Source of the DNA: Pempheris klunzingeri
Lineage: Eukaryota; Chordata; Actinopteri; Acropomatiformes; Pempheridae
NCBI RefSeq assembly: GCF_042242105.1
Contig: NC_092029.1
Location: 15,176,885-15,240,884, forward strand
DNA: 64,000 nucleotides
Direction of reading: 5' to 3'
The notes below the pieces were generated by a model, which worked only from the letters and a program-made list of their open reading frames with translations, was not told the origin of the DNA and searched no databases. Positions 45,818 through 62,010 of this stretch are shown here, one piece after another (within the stretch, counting starts at the first letter, position 1; every line of letters begins with the position of its first letter). The translations under genes were made by a program, and so were the position numbers.

Positions 45818-46530
45818 TTTTCTTCAGCAGTCACGCTGAAAATTACATTAGCGTTGAATTATGCAGAGAGAAACGCAGACATAGCAAACAAAACGATGCC
45901 ACATACGCTGAACAGTGTACGGGCTGACCATGAAACCCATTCAATTCAATCAAAGACAGCAAATAACAAGACGGGTTGCTTGGTATCATACTATAATGCT
46001 GCGTAAATTCGGTCTGTGAGATATGTAGTTGGCTAGTAGAGGAACAATAGGTAAATTAAAAGTTTAGTTGCTATCCACAGCTAGTTCGCACAAGACATAA
46101 CGTTAACAAATTACCCGGCAAAGTCTGTCTATTTAGCATGCGAGCTACACTTTAGCTTGTGCATGTAAGTGACTCCGAACAACAAAGGAACGTTTATCAT
46201 ACCGTTAAATACGAGCTGATGTGAAATTCTTCCCGTTAGAACAGAAACAAAACAAACAGATTATCTCTATTTTTCCAACATTTTGTCTAACGTTTTTGAA
46301 TGCACACTTTTGCTAGCAGACATGTTAGCCGCTGCGTCATGTGTGAAAGGGCAAAGGAGCGTACCAAGTGTGGTGGTGTTAATACGAAGTAATTGTATGA
46401 CAACACGTAATGATAACTTTTTATCGTATTGTATGAGTAGAAATGTGTTTAACTATTATAAAATCATATTTTTAAATGATATAATAACCTACCATAAGGG
46501 CAACTACGCTAAATATAATGTTTGTATTGT
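45818..46530. promoter_or_regulatory. Head-to-head promoter region between cpsf2 and ndufb1
   Basis: About 0.7 kb separates the cpsf2 ATG (45815-45817, minus) from the probable first exon of ndufb1 (plus, ending at the donor at 46627). A divergent cpsf2/ndufb1 pair is also the human arrangement. No TATA box is evident. Transcription starts cannot be placed by eye. Confidence 0.6.
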
Positions 46531-46626
46531 TCAGATATCACCGCCGTGTTTGTGCAGTTGGTAGAGTCCAATGTCCTCTGCCTGGTGAATGAAGAGCTGA
46601 AGGCCACGACTCGGTGTAAACAGAAG
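46531..46626 (+). other. ndufb1: Probable 5' UTR exon of ndufb1
   Basis: The sequence runs to an AAACAGAAG|GTAACA donor at 46627, upstream of the coding exon whose acceptor is at 47544-47545. It contains two tiny uORFs: 46571-46588 (5 codons plus stop) and 46589-46600 (3 codons plus stop). The 5' boundary is a guess. Confidence 0.4.
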
Positions 46627-47550
46627 GTAACATTTATATATTCCAGCGTGGGGTGTTTTTATAATGTGGGTCATTTAACTCTACTGTAACGTGTTAACTG
46701 TGCAAAACACAATTAATTGTTTTAACCAAGAAACCAGTTCCTCACGAGAACGTGACACTTATTGCTAATGCTAGCTAGCTAACTGATTAGCTAGCCAGTA
46801 GCTGCTGGCTGTGATGTAAATAACTTGGCTTATATTTTCAGCATTTTAGCTCCTATTAGTGGATGGCTGTAATGTAATGCATGGTGCAAATGATGAAATG
46901 ACAGCGCCCGCGCGTACGGTTGAACTAATCGCTGAGTTACACTCGATACACTAGATGTCTAATTAGTGAGGTTTATAAATTACCCTCTATTAACTTTAGT
47001 TAACTCAGGTTTCTGGTGACAAAGGTAAGCAACAATGAAACATATGAAACCTTACCTTCCATCATGTGTCCACAATCATAAGCTTGTGGACACTTAAGCT
47101 TTTAAATATTTTACATCTGCAGCCTTGTCACACAGTTTTGTGGAAGTCCTGTATATAAGTAAAGACATTTTATTTAGAGTTATTTAGAGGGCAGCCTACT
47201 ACACTGGGCTGAGAATTTCCAGGAAACGTAATAAAAACTGCTATTCTCTCATCATATCATGTGGATACTTCAGTGAATCCAGTAGTCTTTACTATGCAAA
47301 TGCAGCACTGGGCTGAGACTTGCAGATCTGCACTGCAGAGGAGCTGCAACAATGTCATGATCTTGACTAGGAACGTCACAGTTTTTAGATGAACCGAAAT
47401 GATTCAATTTTAAGCACACTGGAAGTCGATATGTGAAAGCGTCAGTCCCTCTAACTGCAAATATAAGCACGTCTGTCTTAGATCTGATTATAAAATCAAT
47501 GCCACATTATTCATGCTACAATCCGTATTGTGCTTATTTCTGTAGGAGCC

Positions 47551-47999
47551 ATGGTCAACTTTGTAGCACTTGCTCGTGAGCATTGGGTGAACATATTCGT
47601 GCCCATGGGTTTTGTGATTGGATGGTACCTCGACAAACAACAGGACCAGAAGCTGACGGCTTTCAGGAACAAAAGTGTTTTGTTCGGCAGGTAAGACTAT
47701 AAAGCCATTTTCCTCCCATGTTTAAAAGTAAAAACATTTACTCCTTGGTCATAAGTGAATTAAGGATCAGGTGCATTTCAGTGTGGTATCAAAGAAACTG
47801 ATTCCAGCCTCTAGTTTTATGTGTTATCTTGCCCAGTTGCTGAGCTCAGTACACCTAAAACATTAAATCCATATACAATTTTCTGTTTGGTTGTGATAGT
47901 AAGTATATCAGAAACGTGCTTAAAGGTCACCTGTGCAACTTTCTAACTTCTGTTCTCTTTAGGGAACTGAAGCCTGGCGAGGAGGTGACTTGGAAGTAG
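47551..47999 (+). CDS. ndufb1: NADH dehydrogenase (ubiquinone) 1 beta subcomplex subunit 1 (MNLL subunit)
   Basis: A small accessory subunit of the membrane arm of mitochondrial respiratory complex I (inner membrane); it has no catalytic residues of its own. Two coding exons, 47551-47690 and 47963-47999, join in phase to give 58 aa, the length of the mammalian protein. The start [12 protein letters not shown] leads directly into a single membrane segment ([16 protein letters not shown], about residues 13-28). A charged tail follows, ending KPGEEVTWK. The ATG lies five bases after an AG acceptor, so the 5' UTR is split. Divergent from cpsf2 and convergent with riox1, with an AATAAA at 48116-48121. 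No mitochondrial presequence is seen, as usual for this subunit. Confidence 0.95.
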
Positions 48000-48115
48000 A
48001 CTACCCCTACTAGGAATGTGTGCAGTCATCCTACAGTGTGAATGACAGACGAGCGGCTCTGAAATCAGAATATTTATGTCTCCTGTATCTCTGTTTTTGA
48101 GTTGTATCAACTGAT

Positions 48116-48121
48116 AATAAA
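48116..48121 (+). terminator. Poly(A) signal of ndufb1
   Basis: AATAAA located 117 nt after the ndufb1 stop codon; cleavage is expected about 15-30 nt downstream. Confidence 0.75.
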
Positions 48122-48194
48122 AATGCCCTTTCATCAAAATCATTTGATACTTGGTTGCGTAACATGACATCACTTCTTTTTTTTAGAAAAAAAG

Positions 48195-48200
48195 TTTATT
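48195..48200 (-). terminator. Poly(A) signal of riox1
   Basis: TTTATT on the plus strand reads AATAAA on the complement, 165 nt after the riox1 stop. It places the riox1 3' end within a few tens of bases of the ndufb1 3' end. Confidence 0.65.
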
Positions 48201-48364
48201 TGATGCTGAACAGAGAGAAAAGTCATAAATGGGTCGTTCAGATCATTCCAGTCAACATAGTGAAGACTATTTGGGACACGAAGTGTTTTGCATTAAGGAT
48301 CTTATTTTGTACAAGGGCAATTTGAATCTGTTCATGCAGTCAGCATGACTGAAGAATCTGGTCA

Positions 48365-54119
<5,755 letters not shown>

Positions 54120-54779
54120 TTTCCAGTGTCTACGTCATCACCCCGCGCCTGCACGAGCTTCTTCTTCTTCTTCTACGGCTCGTTTGTGTCCGTTTGCTCT
54201 TTAAGGGGCTCACTACTGCCACCCATAGAGTTGTACTACAAGCTACAGCCCAGAAAGGACTGACTAAAAAGTACTTAGAATAACTAAACTAATAAACGTA
54301 CAGGCAACCAAAAAAAAAAAAAGAAAAAGAAATTATAAGATAAGAAATACAGTTGTTTTTTTTTGTTTGCTTATGAATATAAGCTTTCTGAGAGCAAGAC
54401 TTGCAGACTGATTACACATTTCCATCCAGATCAATAGATCATAAGTAAGGCTGTGGTATGTTTTACTTATTGTCAGTGTACTGAATGTTATAAATCGTGT
54501 TACTGTATGTTTACAACTTTCTTTTTTATGGGTTTTTTCTTTTTGTTTATACACAGTCTGAGTCCTGAAGAGCTGCCGAGGTCAGTGCCATGTGATCAAT
54601 GTCATTGTGTTTCCCAATCAATTAAAATCAGCAACAAATACGGAAAATAAGATAAACAAAACAAATAAAAAATGAAGAATATCAATCTATAAAGATGGAA
54701 GATGATGAAGTCCTTCATGGAAAGTTTTTTGTTTAATGTTTTAGTTTCTATTTAATGTTTTAGTTCTTTATTTGTCATT

Positions 54780-54825
<46 letters not shown>

Positions 54826-54939
54826 AGCGCATTATAAATAAAATGTATTATTATTATTATATTTTAATACAAATGAATAGTATATATTATCTCATTGGAC
54901 GTGCTGTGTTTCCTGCGTGGTGCCCACTAGGTGGAGCAC
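54120..54939. other. Intergenic region between riox1 and a plus-strand transcription unit
   Basis: Contains the riox1 promoter side (a CRE-like TACGTCA at 54131-54137 about 12 nt upstream of the ATG, and a CTT repeat at 54158-54174), poly-A stretches, a (CA)21 microsatellite at 54781-54823 and an ATT run. No gene is supported. Confidence 0.5.
54781..54823. repeat. CA dinucleotide microsatellite
   Basis: An uninterrupted CA tract between the riox1 start and the putative plus-strand first exon. Confidence 0.95.
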
Positions 54940-54986
54940 TCTCCCAATATTTCATGGGTTCGAACGGCACAGCTAATCAACACCGT

Positions 54987-55005
54987 TTCCCACCATGCTT
55001 TGCGG
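54987..55005 (+). promoter_or_regulatory. ZNF143/Staf-like promoter motif
   Basis: TTCCCACCATGCTTTGCGG fits the ZNF143 consensus core TWCCCANNATGC with the CG-containing 3' extension. Such sites sit at CpG-rich housekeeping promoters, matching the CpG-dense sequence that follows to 55216. Confidence 0.5.
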
Positions 55006-55216
55006 CGTGCTGTCGCTGCTGTTTGTCCAGCCGTCTCTCCAACAATGCAGCTTTTAATGGTGCTGTGAGCGGTGCGAGCCGAAAACGCAGCAGCACCGCA
55101 GGCTTGTCCGGGGAACGTAGTCGTGCAAATCCAACACAGCGAGGTTTTTTCGGTTTGACAAACGTGGCGGGCGGCTGTGGCTCAGTTTTTAGGACATCCT
55201 GGACTCCTCTGCTGGG
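55006..55216 (+). other. Putative 5' noncoding first exon of an unidentified plus-strand gene
   Basis: G+C- and CpG-rich sequence ending in a strong donor (CTGGG|GTGAGT at 55217). An open frame crosses it (reading through to CTSWTPLLG-like residues), but it starts in AT-repeat sequence and resembles nothing I know, so I treat the exon as 5' UTR. A good acceptor with a long pyrimidine tract occurs at 63856-63857 near the right edge and could be exon 2. The gene itself is outside the window. Confidence 0.4.
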
Positions 55217-56148
55217 GTGAGTAGCTGCTGAAGCTAGCGTCGGTCTGCCAATGTAGAAGAGAGTAAACGCATTTTTGTTGTGACCGTTGCTGCTAGCAGG
55301 CTAGCTAATTGGCCAGATGAGACATATGGCCCCTTGTGTCTTTTCCCTGCAACCCCCCTGTCCACTTTTAACTCTAGATCCTTCAGTCCTCCTCTACTCA
55401 TTGTGCATTATGGTTCTAGCTGGCGTACATGTAAAAGACTGGTAGGTTTTTTTATAAGACTTTGAAGCAGTTGTGTCGTTCTCTGTAGTCGCTGCAAGTC
55501 GTGAGTCTGTTTTGCTTTGATGTCAGCTCAGCCACACGTCAACCAAGCCGGTGTAGTCGGTGCCTCACCGTCATGTAACCAGTCTGTCTGTGACTGCCAG
55601 GTCTTGTCCAAAAATGTTGGCTTTCTAAACATATTTTAATATTAAGCCAAAGCGTGCCGCTCTTTTAGTAGGAGTGAAACGTCACGCCGAACTCCATTCA
55701 AAAAAATGGCAATTAATATCTACTTATTTAAAGGAAGGCAAACGTACTGGCATGATCTTTTATGCCGATTATTATGACCATAATAAGCTTCTGATTAGGT
55801 CAATATGCTTAAATACACCGACGATCGTTTCTGTGACGCACTGGCCATCGTTGTATCATTCAAAGCAAGAACACCGTTCAATTATAAAATTAACATTTTT
55901 TAAATGGAAGTTCTGTTTGCTGTGTTCAGTAAAAGGCGAGGGCTTTGAAATCTCACTCATGTTGCACCTTTGCCACTCAGAAAAGTTGCATTAACTATAA
56001 TCATTCGTGTGCTATGAGATTTAGAGTGAGCTGCTGAGATAATGTGCATTGTTGCTATTATGTTTATCACAGAAATGTATGAAACAAATAAAATGTACGT
56101 CTCAGTTGCTATCCAATCTGTTTATGAAGATAGACTTAACATTACATC

Positions 56149-56430
56149 TAGAGCTGCAACAATTGACCAGTGATGAACTATTTCGATAACTGGTTTAAGA
56201 GCAGGTTTTTAAGGGAAAAAAGTTGAAATTCTCTGATTCCAGTGTGTTAAATGTGAATATTATCTGCTTTCTTTAGTCCTCTGCCACAGTCCAGTGAATA
56301 TCTTTTGGTTTTGGACAAAACAACACGTGAGGACGTCCCGTTGGGCACTAATTGGCATTTTCACCATTGTCTGACAGATCAAGCAACGCATCAGTTAATT
56401 GAGAAAATAATTGTTTATTGCAGCCGTAAT
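56149..56430. mobile_element. Teleost non-autonomous DNA element with GCTGCAA termini
   Basis: It begins TAGAGCTGCAACAATTGACC and ends ATTGAGAAAATAATTGTTTATTGCAGCCGTA, so TAGAGCTGCAA is mirrored by TTGCAGCCGTA. The interior includes AATTCTCTGATTCCAG and TCTTTTGGTTTTGGACAAAA, blocks I recognise from a very common fish repeat. A truncated relative lies at about 61700-62010. Confidence 0.7.
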
Positions 56431-58746
56431 TGGAAACACCTCTCAGTGCAACGCACACAGAACATAGCGGCACAATAAAACTCCTAAATGACCGGAAAAC
56501 TGAATTGACGCCACTCTAAAACACTCCAACCAAATTCTGACCTTTACAGCCGACAGGGCTGGATTGTCTTGCAGGGCTGTTGTATGTGACTGCAGTAGGT
56601 TTTGCTAGGTTTCCCTAATGAAGTGGAAACTGAGTGCAGATGTTGTGTGATTTGTATTGCAGTCATCCACCAATGGGACAGAGGAGCTTAGCCCAACCAC
56701 AGCACCACAGAGAATATGAGTTGAATGAGTGAAGACTGCCTTTTGTAGTTTGGGAAATGTGCCCCAGTAGCTGCTATTAAGGCACGGCTTAGCATGTTTG
56801 TGGGAACACTGAGGTTTCTGCCAGGAGCACTGCTTTTATAACATGTTTCAGTAACCAGTGAATCCATTTTCACTCAGGTTTTTAAGCCCAAAGTTGAGCA
56901 CTTAGTAGCTGCTTTACCAGAGTTGTTGGCCCAGAGCTGTGTGGTCAGTTTGTTCGTGGCTGCAGGGGATTGCACGCATCCCCAGCGCACGCCTTTGTGC
57001 AGGTTTTACTTGACAGGAGGACATTTTGGTCAAGCCACTGAATACATCATAGAAAATGAGTGAATATATGAGTCAAATTTGATTGTTTCATTACACACTA
57101 GAAGTTGTGGCTCTCAAAGTCTGAAATTTGGTGGGAAAATAAAGTTTCAGAGCACGAACATTGTGCAGTGTCCTGACGATGCAGAGAAATTAAAAGGGCT
57201 CAAAGGGATTCTTAATGTAGAACATAAAATATTCACCAGACGTATAGAGGCAGCAAAAGTGTAAAAGTTCAGATTTCACACTGCTGTCTGGATTCTGTGT
57301 TCTCTCACTTCCAAACCAACATTCATCTCTTTTCTATTCGTCAGTCTGTGCGAGATGTGTGAGGTCTCTGTGGCAGTAAGTACAGACCGAAGTGTAGATT
57401 ATAGGTTTTGTAGGTCGGATGCTTCTCAGTCAGTGCTGCAGTCCGTCAGTTTACCACTGCAGACGCTGGTGTTGCTTACTGAAAAGTGTTTTTATGTGGA
57501 GGCACTCCTCCGTCTCTGATATTTGTTTTTTTTCAATTAACTAAACAAAATTAAAGCTATGATTGAACAAATTCTGTCAGATCAGTACAGATCTGTCCAA
57601 AACTAAAATGGTCATATGAATTTTATTTCTAACCATCAATAAGGAGCATGTATGAATCACACTTGTCCTCGCTATGGTTAGGTTGGACCACAGCTTGTAT
57701 TAATATGGACTGATCGGGCCCCTGTGTATCCCACTGTGGACATGGTTATTGATCTTTTTCTCACAGTGGTGTGATTGCTACGTTGTCTTTGAATGATTTT
57801 TTTTTTTCCTGTGGTCGTGTGGTAATGAACAAATGCCACAATGCAGAATAATAGCAAAATCAGCATTTCATCCTGTGACAGCTTGTAGATGTGCTGCCCT
57901 CATCGAAGAGTTTGGGCACCTGCCTACTGCTGCAATTTTCTTTAGTTTTCACATGTGTAGAGGACATTCTAGTGGTATAAATAGCAGTGTTTGATCACTG
58001 TAGAATATTTTGGTCTGATACAGATGCAGATAATTAGAGGGAAATAAAATCCCATTGAGCAGGGAGACTGTGTAAGCTTTGCAGCATTTTCTTGCAAATT
58101 AAACCTGCAGTTTGGGTGCTGATCATAATAAAATTCAAATTAGTGCCAGTTTCACACTCATTTTACCACATTATTAAAAGCTGGATATAAGCGATATTTT
58201 TATAACAATGTATCCAAATGACAATGTGACAAACGATGTGTGAGGGGTCGCTCGCAGTGATGAACTAAGTTACCAAATCTGCGGCTCCCCTCACCTTTAC
58301 TGAGCTTGATGGCAAATTTTCGCCCATTGTTTACCTCTCTGGCCCACAACTTTATGGGTTCTCCCTCATCGGTTTCACAGGGACATCGTGCGCTACCTGC
58401 TCATCACCAGTCGGCAGACAGACGAAGTTGGTGACTAGCTGGCGAACAAAGCGGAACATTTGGCAGCTAAAAAGCCAGCCTCAGGAGTTGGTCAAGACCA
58501 AAAACAACTAAAAGAGAGGAAATATTGCACTAACATTCAACAGGTGGGCTGTAGCGGGGCTCCCAATGGATGATAATGTAGCTCTGTAACTGCTGGATGC
58601 GCAAACAAGCAACTTCTTGCTGACAAGTGGTGATAATATGTCAGTGTTGTGTTCCCAACCCTTTTCTGCTCCCCCTAAGTGGCTAAAAATGGTTTAAAGT
58701 GCAGGTTTAAATGAAGTGCAGCCATTACTAACATCAGTAGTTACAC

Positions 58747-59378
58747 CCAGGGATATGCCATATGTCGATATAGATATAGGCGAGAGAAAAATGTCTACTG
58801 TTTCATATCATGCTGTGTCATTTATTTCATTGTGTCGCAAAACACACTCTTAACTTCAATATTTTTCATCATTTGGATGACACTTCGTGGTCTTCCACTC
58901 AGCATGGATGCCAGTAGGGAATTTGCATGAAGGCAACACAAACAAACATGGAGAAGAGTGAACGTGACAAAGAACAGGATACTTCCAGATAGGATGCCAA
59001 TAACACGAGGAGCTCATACCTAAAAGAGGGGCTGCCTCTGTTCTATGGACGTGGTTTGTGTATGAAAAGTCTGACACGGAGCAGAAAACCGTACTTTGCA
59101 CATTATGCGGCAGACTGGTCCCCACAACAGACTCAAACACTCGAAACAAACAAATGAAAATTATAAATGAAAGGAGGAAAGAATAATCTGTTATCAGTAA
59201 ATGCCTTGATTTGCTGAGTATATAATAATGTAATAAGAAACAGGCCTTCTGGTAATTTCATATGATCCATTTATTCATTGAATTTACAGAAAATGTGCTA
59301 TATTGTGATATGTGTTGTTATCTGCATATGAAATTACCTGCATCAAGATGTGTGATTTTGGTCAGATTGCACAGCCCT
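58747..59378 (+). mobile_element. Internally deleted hAT-family transposon with ZBED-type transposase remnant
   Basis: A 632-bp insertion flanked by a perfect 8-bp duplication, AGTTACAC (58739-58746 and 59379-59386), the hAT target-site length. The ends CCAGGGATATGC and GCACAGCCCT are near inverted copies. The interior encodes an N-terminal BED zinc finger fragment (see 58948-59190). The rest of the transposase is missing. Confidence 0.75.
58948..59190 (+). pseudogene. hAT transposase fragment, BED-type zinc finger (broken)
   Basis: The reading starts MEKSERDKEQDTSR and hits a TAG, then a shift of frame. From 59010 it continues as ELIPKRGAASVLWTWFVYEK (59010-59069), then SDTEQKTVLCTLCGRLV, and ends at a TAA at 59187-59189. 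The W-x-W-F aromatic start and CTLC cysteine pair are the first half of a BED finger as in ZBED-type hAT transposases. The downstream HxxxxH half, RNase H-like core and dimerisation domain are absent. Inactive. Confidence 0.7.
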
Positions 59379-59742
59379 AGTTACACGTTTTCCAAGTGTT
59401 GAATGTTCGTGAGATGTAAGGCGTCATCCGACAAAATGCCACAAAGTGTGTGCACGGGTCTGTAATAGACAGAAGACAGTTTGACATGTCATAGCGGCAC
59501 AGATGGAACTGACAACATTATTTACGCTCTTCTCCACTGAATTGTCCCAGTAACCCATGCCAGTGAACCAGCATGCACAATACCAATGCCCTGGGACTGT
59601 GACATCTTTTTTTTTTTTCATCATGACATGCCAAATGGCTGCTGGGAGGAGGGTTTATTGTGTCAATAGCCAACGGAACTTGAGCTAAAAAGCTCTTCCA
59701 TCTGTTGTCAAAGGCGTGATAGAAGGTGCCAGTATGCCTAGT

Positions 59743-60025
59743 AGGGTTGTCCCTGCTAATGCGTACATCTTCTGGTTGGTTGTTCGATTGGGTCTTTGAC
59801 ATGTTCTCGTCTGGCCAAATTCTCGGTACTCGGACACTTACTGGTATAATTTTTATAAGGAGAAAAGCTCCCTTAATCCAATTTGTTCATGCATTTATAA
59901 TGCCAGCAGGGACAGCTCTGTTGATTACACCATCCCTCACCCCCGACAATAATATCATCACCCATCATGATGTTTCACTGTGGACATCGGCATATGCCGA
60001 TTCAGCAGACATTGCACAACCCTAA
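59743..60025. mobile_element. hAT-like MITE
   Basis: About 283 bp with ends AGGGTTGTCCC and GCACAACCCTA in inverted orientation. It is flanked by TGCCTAGT (59735-59742) and TACCTAGT (60026-60033), an 8-bp duplication with one mismatch. There is no transposase ORF. Confidence 0.6.
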
Positions 60026-61699
60026 TACCTAGTTAATATAGCGTCATTAAGATGTGATCAGTTGCCCTGACTCTCATCTTTGCTTGTAAAAAGCAGGGTA
60101 ATGCAAATGTGTTTTTGCTGTTCGAGTGCAAATATCTGCCCCAAAAAACAGCTGAATGTTTGAACAAGTGACACTGTTAAAACAGCTGCCATGTGATGGG
60201 ACATGTGGCAGGACATAGACCTCAGGGAACAGGGGCAGTCAGGGCACTTTGCTTCACCAGCCGCTGCTTCACAGCACAACTAGGTCCACCCAAAGCAGCC
60301 TTTGTCATGGAGGTCCCTGCTCCCGAGGCAGAATTAAAGACCTTTATTCTGAACTTTTCGGCTGGCGTGTGATGTGGTAGAGTTGTGGTTTGTCAGCACA
60401 GCACGCCACTATACTAAAACCAGGGTCGGAGCATGCATCTTTATTGCAGCCCTGATTCGTCATTCTAATCTGCTAAAGTTTCACAGGCCAGAGTGAGAGA
60501 ATTTTGGCTGTGGTGTTGAACTTTGAAGCTTAGTCATTAACTGCCATGTCCGAGTAATGAGGGTCTGGATGAATCACCGAACGGAGCCGCTGCTTCCTGA
60601 CTTGCTTTCTGTCAAAGTGTCCCGCTCTCGTCTGACAAAGTGCAGAGGTTTAGCTCTACTTGAATAGTTGAGTGTTCCCGGTGTGCAGAACGAGCCCTTC
60701 TACTCTAATGAACATCTGCTTCGAGAGGCAGGAAAAGTTAGGCTACATTAACCCGAGGACAGCTTGTTCTGTATGTTTATTGAATAACAGAGGGATTTTA
60801 TTTATTGCGCTAGCCAAGAGAGAAATAAATGGCATGAATAAAAGTTCTGACGAGAACGGATGCGGCAGCTCGTAGCTGTGAGAGGAGGAAAATGCTGTGA
60901 AAAAAGAGAGATGGAAGGGCTAGTTTTATTTTTGGCAGAGTAAGTAAACAGCAGCTCTCTGTGCCATGCCTGCTAGTCAAGCAGCAGAATATCCTCAAAT
61001 AGAAGCACCTTTTGCCTACCTCCAGTGGACCTTAGTTAGTGTACGTCACTGTCAAGCTCAGGGTAAATGGCAGAAGCAGTTAATAATAAACACTTTGTTG
61101 CGATCACTGTCCCAATGAGGACGTCACTTTGTTTTTCATCGTCGTCCCGATTTAATTTTTTACTCCAGGTAATAAGTTTGATCGGTGCCACCGCACGATC
61201 CTGCCACTTGTTGTCACAGTCACGCTGAGTTCAAGCCCAGTGCATTTGTAAGGCTGAATGGGCATTAACAACATGACTTAAAGTAGTGTGAGTGCCCTAC
61301 ATTGACACTCAGGTGCAATCTCTTTTGGGGTGGTACACTGCAATAATTCTCCCATGTCAGGGGCTAATCACCCTGGCTCCCCTCCCGCAATCCATCAGTG
61401 TCTGGAGGACGGGGCTTGCGGGGTTCTGGCAGCTGTTGTCGGGCTGAGTCAATCTGTTATGGTCTACGCCAGCCTGCACAGGAGGGGGAGAGGAAGAGCT
61501 CTCAGGAGGACACAGTAAGCGAGGCTGCTGCCACTGCTATGGCAAGATAACAAGAGGATTTATTTGTTAGGAGGGCAGAATTTCAGGGCCTGTGTGTTAA
61601 TTTTGCAGTGTTACCCACTAGCTGTTTTCTCTGTAAAATATTTGCAGGCGAAAGCCAGGTCGAGGGCTTTTATAAATCCAATATAACAATAAAACTATT

Positions 61700-62010
61700 G
61701 GCGGTGAAGCGAAAACAGTTAGTCGATGAGCAGAAAATGAAGCGGCAGCAAATTTGATAATGTGTGATCGTTTCAGTAATTGTTTAAGGCATTTATCAAG
61801 TAAAGAAAAAAATCTGAGGATTGGCTGTTTTATGTCTGTATGTATTGAATGTCTTTGAATATCTTTCTGAATGCTAGTCAGGAACAGCAAGGCATTTGAT
61901 GGCATGATTTTGTATTCTGGGCACACGTGATTGACATTTTCTACTATTTTCTGACATTTTATAGACTAAACGATATGATTAATTTGGAAAATAATCAGTA
62001 GATATATATA
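61700..62010. repeat. Truncated copy of the 56149-56430 repeat family
   Basis: TTAGTCGATGAGCAGAAAATG, TTTTCTGACATTTTATAGAC and AAACGATATGATTAATTTGG with AAAATAATCAGTAGAT are characteristic blocks of this fish family. Terminal GCTGCAA ends are not preserved. Confidence 0.5.
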
